Positions 54,930 through 61,506 of a stretch of 61,506 nucleotides of DNA are shown one piece after another; position 1 is the first letter of the stretch; every line of letters begins with the position of its first letter. The translations under genes were made by a program, and so were the position numbers. The notes below the pieces were generated by a model, which made no database searches, was not told the origin of the DNA, and worked only from the letters and a program-made list of their open reading frames with translations. Origin of the DNA: Parafrankia sp. EUN1f. Lineage in GTDB: Bacteria; Actinomycetota; Actinomycetes; Frankiales; Frankiaceae. The stretch lies in assembly GCF_000177675.1 (NCBI RefSeq), contig NZ_ADGX01000046.1, positions 1-61,506 on the forward strand. Reading direction: 5' to 3'.

Positions 54930-54971
54930 ATGTCCAGCTGTTCGAACGCGTGCTGTCGACGGTCCCGATGA
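54930..54971 (+). CDS. 13-residue cysteine-rich leader peptide
   Basis: ATG at 54930 preceded by a strong AAAGGGG ribosome site 7 nt away encodes MSSCSNACCRRSR and stops with TGA at 54969-54971, overlapping the ATG of the flavoprotein gene (ATGA). The flavoprotein start itself has no ribosome site, so its translation is probably coupled to this leader. Three cysteines in 13 residues suggest a sensor of cysteine (charged tRNA) supply, as reported for short cysteine-rich upstream frames in mycobacteria. The function is inferred. Confidence 0.55.
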   Translation: MSSCSNACCRRSR

Positions 54972-57619
54972 GCGCGCCGGTGGTCGTCGCGGTGGTGGGT
55001 GGCGGGGCGAGCGGTTGCCTCACGACCATCCAGTTGGCAAGAGCCGTTGCGGTTACCGGCAAAAAACTCACGGTACTGCTCGTCGAGCCGGACGATCTCG
55101 GTGAGGGCCTGGCCTATGTGACCCGGGATCCGCGGCACCGGCTCAACGTCCCGGCCGCGAAAATGAGCGCCTTCGACGATGACCCGCAGCACTTCCTGCG
55201 CTGGCTCCGTCGGCACGTCGCGGTCGACTTTCCTCCCGGCGACTTCGCGCCCCGCCAGTTCTACGCCGACTACCTCCGCCATACGCTGGAGGAAACACTG
55301 CGCGCCGCGACCGGGGTGCGCTGCGAGCAGGTCCGGGCCCGCGCGACGGACGTCCGCCGGCACGGCCGCCGGCTGCGGCTGACACTCGACGACGGGACCA
55401 GCCATCCGGTCGACGCAGTCGTCCTCGCGCTCGGGCACGGCGCGCCCTCGACGTTGTGGGCTCCGGCGGCGCTGGCCCAGTCGCCGCGGTTCGTCGCTGA
55501 TCCCTGGCGGGCGGACTCCCAGCCCCGTGTCCCGGCCGGCAGTGACGTCCTGCTCGTCGGGGCGGGCCTCACCATGGCCGACATGGCCCAGCGCTGGAGC
55601 CGGTCCGGCGTCCGCGTGCACGTGACCTCACGGCACGGGCTGCTTCCGCTGCCCCACGCGCTGGACCCGGCTCCGCCGTTCCCCGCCCCGGAGCTGCCCG
55701 ACGGGCCGGTGAGCCTCGCACAGGCCCGGCGCCTCGTCTTCGATCACATCCGCGCGGCCGGTGGCGACTGGCGGCAGGCCGTGGATTCGATGCGCCCGGT
55801 GACCGCCGAGCTGTGGTCACGCCTGGACGCCACCGCCCGGTCTCGATTCGTCGCCACGACGATGCGCCGCTGGGACCAGGTCCGGCATCGCGTCGCCCCC
55901 GCCATCCACGCCTGGCTGGAGCAACGTCGCGCCGAAGGCTCGCTGGTCGTGCACGCCGCGCAGGTCATCGACGCGCAGGACACCGCCGCTGGAGTCGAGG
56001 TCTCGCTCAGCGACGGTTCCCGGGTACTCGCCGCGGCCGTGGTCAACTGCACCGGTGCGGGCGCCGGCGTGCGAACCAGCCATGATCCCCTGGTCATGAA
56101 CCTGCTCGCCGCCGGCCTGGCAACCCCGGACGGCCTCGACCTGGGCTTCGCCACCGAGGCGTCCGGGCGGGTGGTCGCGGCCGACGGACCCCGGCCGGCG
56201 ATCTGGGCCATCGGGCCGCTGCGGCGGGGAGAGCTGTGGGAGAGCACGGCGATTCCCGAGATCCGCGGCCAGGCCGCTGTACTCGCTCGCGCCGTCATAG
56301 CCGCCCTGCCCGGGCCCCGGGTCCCCCTGCGGGTACTCGACCCCTACGGCCTGCCCCTCACCGCCAGCCCGGAGGCGGCCGACCGCTATGTCGCCGGGCT
56401 CGGGCGGATCCTGCGAGTGCGCTCCGGAGCCGAGACGCTGGTCGCCGAGGCGGTCGAGGCCGACCCCCGGTTCGCCCTCGGGCAGGCGGTGCTGGCGCTG
56501 CTCGGTGCCGAGTGGGGCGCCAACGTCGACGTGGAGACGGCGCTGCGGAACGCGCAACGCCACGCCCCCCGGGCCGACGAGCGTGAGCGGCGCTTCATCG
56601 ACGTCGTCGCCGCCCGCATCCGCGAACCGGGGTCCGCTTCGGCCGCGGCGCTGCTGAGCTACATCCACGCCTACCCGGAAGACGCCCTGGCCGTCAGCAT
56701 CGCCGTGCCGACAATCGCGTTCAGCGGCGCGACGGAGATCCCGGCCGAAGCCTGGGCCCTGGTCGAAGGGCTGGCGCCCGTCTACCGCGACGACTGGTGG
56801 TATCGGGGGCTACTCGCCTTCACCCGCCAGGAGCAGGAGAACTGGGACGACGCGGCCGAACTCGCCGCAATGGCGCTGGCCGTCGAACCGACCTCCGGTC
56901 ACGCCGTCCACGCGAAGACCCACATCCACTACGAGACCGGCGACCACGAGGCCGGGCTGGCCTGGCTGGACGGCTGGATCTCGACCTGCGGGTCGGATTC
57001 GTCGCACCGCGCGCACTTCGCCTGGCACGCGGCCCTGCACGAACTCGCGCTCGGTGACGACATCGCGGCCCGGGCACGCTTCGCGACGCAGCTCTCGCCG
57101 CCGGCCGTCTCCGGCGTCCGGGCACTGATCGACTCCGCGTCGCTGCTGTGGCGGGGCTTCGCGGCGGGTGCCTGGACGTCGGTCGAGGTCGGGCCGGTAC
57201 TGGAGACTGTTCCCGGCGCGCTGCTTGTCGATCCACCGACCCCCTTCGTCGGGCTGCACGCGGCGGTCGCCCTCGCCGCCGCGGGCGACTGCCACCGGCT
57301 GGCGCAACTGCGCCGCTCGGCGGCCGCCCGGACCAACGCGGTATTCACCGACACCGTCGCACCGCTGGCCGATGCGCTGATGCACCTCGTCCACGGTGAT
57401 CCCGACCGGGCCACCGACGCGCTGATCGCCCTGCCCGGCGTCGCGGGGCTCGGGGGCAGCGCGGCCCAGCGCGAGATCATCGAGGACACCACGATCTACT
57501 GCGCCATCCAGGCCAACCGGCCCGACCTCGCCCGGTCGCTTCTACAGACCCGGCTCAACCGCCGCTGCTCCCCCCGCGACGTCCACCGCAACGCGCAACT
57601 CCTCACCGGCAAGCCATAG
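54968..57619 (+). CDS. FAD/NAD(P)-binding protein fused to a TTC38-like TPR domain
   Basis: 883 aa from the ATG at 54968. In-frame upstream GTG and TTG lack ribosome sites. Residues 1-~470 form a flavoprotein of the FAD-NAD(P)-binding group: first dinucleotide motif VVGGGASGCLTTIQLA near 9, GLAYVTRDPRHRLNVPAAKMSAF, and a second Rossmann motif VLLVGAGLTMADMAQRW near 197. These proteins resemble hydroxyacylglutathione/siderophore-type oxidoreductases without a known substrate. From about residue 560 the sequence changes to helical repeats: YPEDALAVSIAVPTIAF, WWYRGLLAFTRQEQENWDDAAELAAMALAVEPTSGHAVHAKTHIHYETGDHEAGLAWLDGW and HRAHFAWHAALHELALGD. This resembles the tetratricopeptide protein TTC38 family. 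I have not seen this pairing described; activity is unknown. Confidence 0.82.
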   Translation: MSAPVVVAVVGGGASGCLTTIQLARAVAVTGKKLTVLLVEPDDLGEGLAYVTRDPRHRLNVPAAKMSAFDDDPQHFLRWLRRHVAVDFPPGDFAPRQFYADYLRHTLEETLRAATGVRCEQVRARATDVRRHGRRLRLTLDDGTSHPVDAVVLALGHGAPSTLWAPAALAQSPRFVADPWRADSQPRVPAGSDVLLVGAGLTMADMAQRWSRSGVRVHVTSRHGLLPLPHALDPAPPFPAPELPDGPVSLAQARRLVFDHIRAAGGDWRQAVDSMRPVTAELWSRLDATARSRFVATTMRRWDQVRHRVAPAIHAWLEQRRAEGSLVVHAAQVIDAQDTAAGVEVSLSDGSRVLAAAVVNCTGAGAGVRTSHDPLVMNLLAAGLATPDGLDLGFATEASGRVVAADGPRPAIWAIGPLRRGELWESTAIPEIRGQAAVLARAVIAALPGPRVPLRVLDPYGLPLTASPEAADRYVAGLGRILRVRSGAETLVAEAVEADPRFALGQAVLALLGAEWGANVDVETALRNAQRHAPRADERERRFIDVVAARIREPGSASAAALLSYIHAYPEDALAVSIAVPTIAFSGATEIPAEAWALVEGLAPVYRDDWWYRGLLAFTRQEQENWDDAAELAAMALAVEPTSGHAVHAKTHIHYETGDHEAGLAWLDGWISTCGSDSSHRAHFAWHAALHELALGDDIAARARFATQLSPPAVSGVRALIDSASLLWRGFAAGAWTSVEVGPVLETVPGALLVDPPTPFVGLHAAVALAAAGDCHRLAQLRRSAAARTNAVFTDTVAPLADALMHLVHGDPDRATDALIALPGVAGLGGSAAQREIIEDTTIYCAIQANRPDLARSLLQTRLNRRCSPRDVHRNAQLLTGKP

Positions 57620-57665
57620 CCGCACCGGGCCCGGGGTGCTCGACGGCGGGAGCATCGTGGGCCGC

Positions 57666-58787
57666 TCAGAAGGTGATGACGGCGCGGCCGGGTTTGACGC
57701 CGAGCTCGGCCATCGCCTGGCCGATGTCCTCCAGGGGGTAGCGGCGGGTGACGAGGCGGTCGAGGGGCAGCCGGCCGGCCCGGTAGAGGTCGAGGATCCG
57801 CGGGATGTCGACCTGCGGGCGGATGCTTCCGTTCGTGCTTCCGGTGAGTACCCGCTGGTCGATCAGGTGGTACAGCGGGACGGACACCGTCGCCCGGGGG
57901 TCCGCGACGCCGACGACCACCGCACGCCCGCCCCGGCGCAGCGCGTTGAACGCCGCGGCGGCGGTGCCCCCGGTGCCCACGGCGTCGATCGCGACGTCGA
58001 CGCCACCGCCACCGCCACCGAGCCCACCGCCACCGGTGCCGCGGGTCAGCGCGCGGACCCGGGAGACGAGGTTGGTGTCCTCGTCCACCACGATGCTGTC
58101 CGTGGCGCCGAGGTCCTCGGCGAGCTGGCAGGCCGCCGCGCTGCGGTCGGCCACGATCACCCGGGCCGCGCCGGCGGTGACCGCGCCGAGCACGGCGGCC
58201 AGGCCGACCCCGCCGGCGCCGATGACCAGCACCGTCTCGCCGGCTTCGACGCCGGCCCGCACCACCGCCGCGCCGAAGCCGGTGGAGACGCCGCAGGCGG
58301 TGAGGCAGGCGATGTCGAACGGCACGTCGTCGGGCACCTTCACCGCGGCCCGGCGGTCGACGACCGCGTACTCCGCGAACGACGACTGCAGCGCGAAGTG
58401 GTTGATCCGCTCGGCGCCCTTGGTGAGCCGTTGCTGGCCGTACGACAACCGGCCGTCGATCATGTGCGGGGCGGCGACCTCGCACAGGCCGAGCGCGCCT
58501 AGCTGGCACTGCCGGCACACCCCGCACCCGGGCGTGATCGTCAGGACGACATGGTCACCGACGCTGAGGTCGGCGACGCCCGCGCCGACGGCGTCGACCA
58601 CCCCCGCGCCCTCGTGGCCGAGCACGACCGGCCGCGGGACGGGCATCTTCCCCTCGACGACCGTGAGGTCGGTGTGGCAGACCCCGGTGGCCCGGACCTG
58701 GACCCGGATCTCGCCCGGCCCGGGCTCGGGGACGTCGAGCACCTCGATCGCCAGCCGGCCCGCTTCGCGAAGCACCGCCGCTCGCAT
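57666..58787 (-). CDS. Zinc-dependent alcohol dehydrogenase (MDR superfamily)
   Basis: 373 aa from the ATG at 58787 (AAGGGAA upstream). The catalytic zinc ligands are in GVCHTDL and GHEGAGVV. The structural zinc loop is complete (CGVCRQCQLGALGLC). The nucleotide motif VIGAGGVGLAAV is followed by an acidic residue in VADRS, favouring NAD. The type resembles actinobacterial class III-like alcohol dehydrogenases acting on medium-chain or hydroxymethyl substrates. An insert of nine glycines (GGGGLGGGGGG) after RALTRGT lies in the loop before VDVAIDAVGTGG and is unusual. It is transcribed alone: a strong terminator separates it from the upstream flavoprotein gene. Confidence 0.93.
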   Translation of the reverse strand: MRAAVLREAGRLAIEVLDVPEPGPGEIRVQVRATGVCHTDLTVVEGKMPVPRPVVLGHEGAGVVDAVGAGVADLSVGDHVVLTITPGCGVCRQCQLGALGLCEVAAPHMIDGRLSYGQQRLTKGAERINHFALQSSFAEYAVVDRRAAVKVPDDVPFDIACLTACGVSTGFGAAVVRAGVEAGETVLVIGAGGVGLAAVLGAVTAGAARVIVADRSAAACQLAEDLGATDSIVVDEDTNLVSRVRALTRGTGGGGLGGGGGGVDVAIDAVGTGGTAAAAFNALRRGGRAVVVGVADPRATVSVPLYHLIDQRVLTGSTNGSIRPQVDIPRILDLYRAGRLPLDRLVTRRYPLEDIGQAMAELGVKPGRAVITF

Positions 58788-58834
58788 CGGCAGGTTCCCT
58801 TCTGTGCTGGATGAGCGCCCGTCCGCGCGAGGGT

Positions 58835-58873
58835 GCGGGGCTCCGCGGGTGGCGGATCCCCGCGGAGCCCCGC
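58835..58873 (-). terminator. Strong hairpin after the nitronate monooxygenase gene
   Basis: A perfect 15-bp stem, GCGGGGCTCCGCGGG / CCCGCGGAGCCCCGC, with a 9-nt loop. It lies 30 nt past the stop of the monooxygenase gene and before the alcohol dehydrogenase start, so it ends the fadB operon. The bases after the stem (CGCGGTTCGCG) recur after the nifJ terminator. Confidence 0.85.
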
Positions 58874-58902
58874 GGTTCGCGGGTGGCCGGTGACGGGCCG
58901 GT

Positions 58903-61506
<2,604 letters not shown>

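Overview
The window is very GC-rich and carries long overlapping actinobacterial genes. A NifJ-type pyruvate:ferredoxin oxidoreductase, a GroEL with a CIRCE element and no groES beside it, a fused FadB-type beta-oxidation enzyme and several luciferase-like monooxygenases fit a filamentous actinobacterium. A Frankia-like organism is my best guess, but the sequence alone does not prove the genus.

Positions 1-33,697 (all on the minus strand) hold one large polyketide synthase (PKS) operon, read from right to left: type II thioesterase, PKS A, PKS B, PKS C, then a free-standing acyltransferase cut by the window edge. Most junctions are 4-5 nt start/stop overlaps. PKS A and B are classical cis-AT proteins: KSQ-AT-ACP / KS-AT-DH-ER-KR-ACP // KS-AT-KR-ACP / KS-AT-DH-KR-ACP. 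PKS C has no AT at all: DH-like / KS-MT-ACP / KS-(dead ACP)-ACP / KS-ACP-thioester reductase. Its extender units presumably come from the discrete acyltransferase that follows. This is a cis-AT/trans-AT hybrid assembly line that appears to start with decarboxylated methylmalonate and to release its product reductively. The last three modules lack ketoreductases, so the simplest reading is a 3,5,7-triketo aldehyde with one SAM-derived methyl. That chain could fold into a methyl-resorcylaldehyde-type ring, a pattern better known from fungal non-reducing PKSs.

Positions 33,698-34,414 are a divergent control region with repeated ACCCCTAA boxes and an inverted repeat. Rightwards lie nifJ (+), a zinc-ribbon NUDIX hydrolase (-), a Tat-exported Lcp-like oxygenase (-), a GntR/FCD regulator (+), an aldehyde dehydrogenase (-), a GXWXG/DUF4334 protein (+) and groEL (-) with CIRCE. 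Strong perfect hairpins separate many of these units. The GntR gene and the aldehyde dehydrogenase share a near-identical 11-bp upstream box.

Positions 46,029-49,902 hold three translationally coupled luciferase-like monooxygenases. Then come a VOC protein, an uncharacterised protein with a SHEVLEMLADP motif plus a small partner, and a dimethylformamidase-like secreted protein whose lipoprotein signal lies in a different frame. Next is a fossil made by deletion between a TetR gene and an MFS exporter gene.

Positions 54,930-61,506 hold a 13-residue cysteine-rich leader peptide overlapping a flavoprotein-TTC38-like fusion, then a zinc alcohol dehydrogenase, a nitronate monooxygenase-like flavoprotein and the 3' part of fadB.
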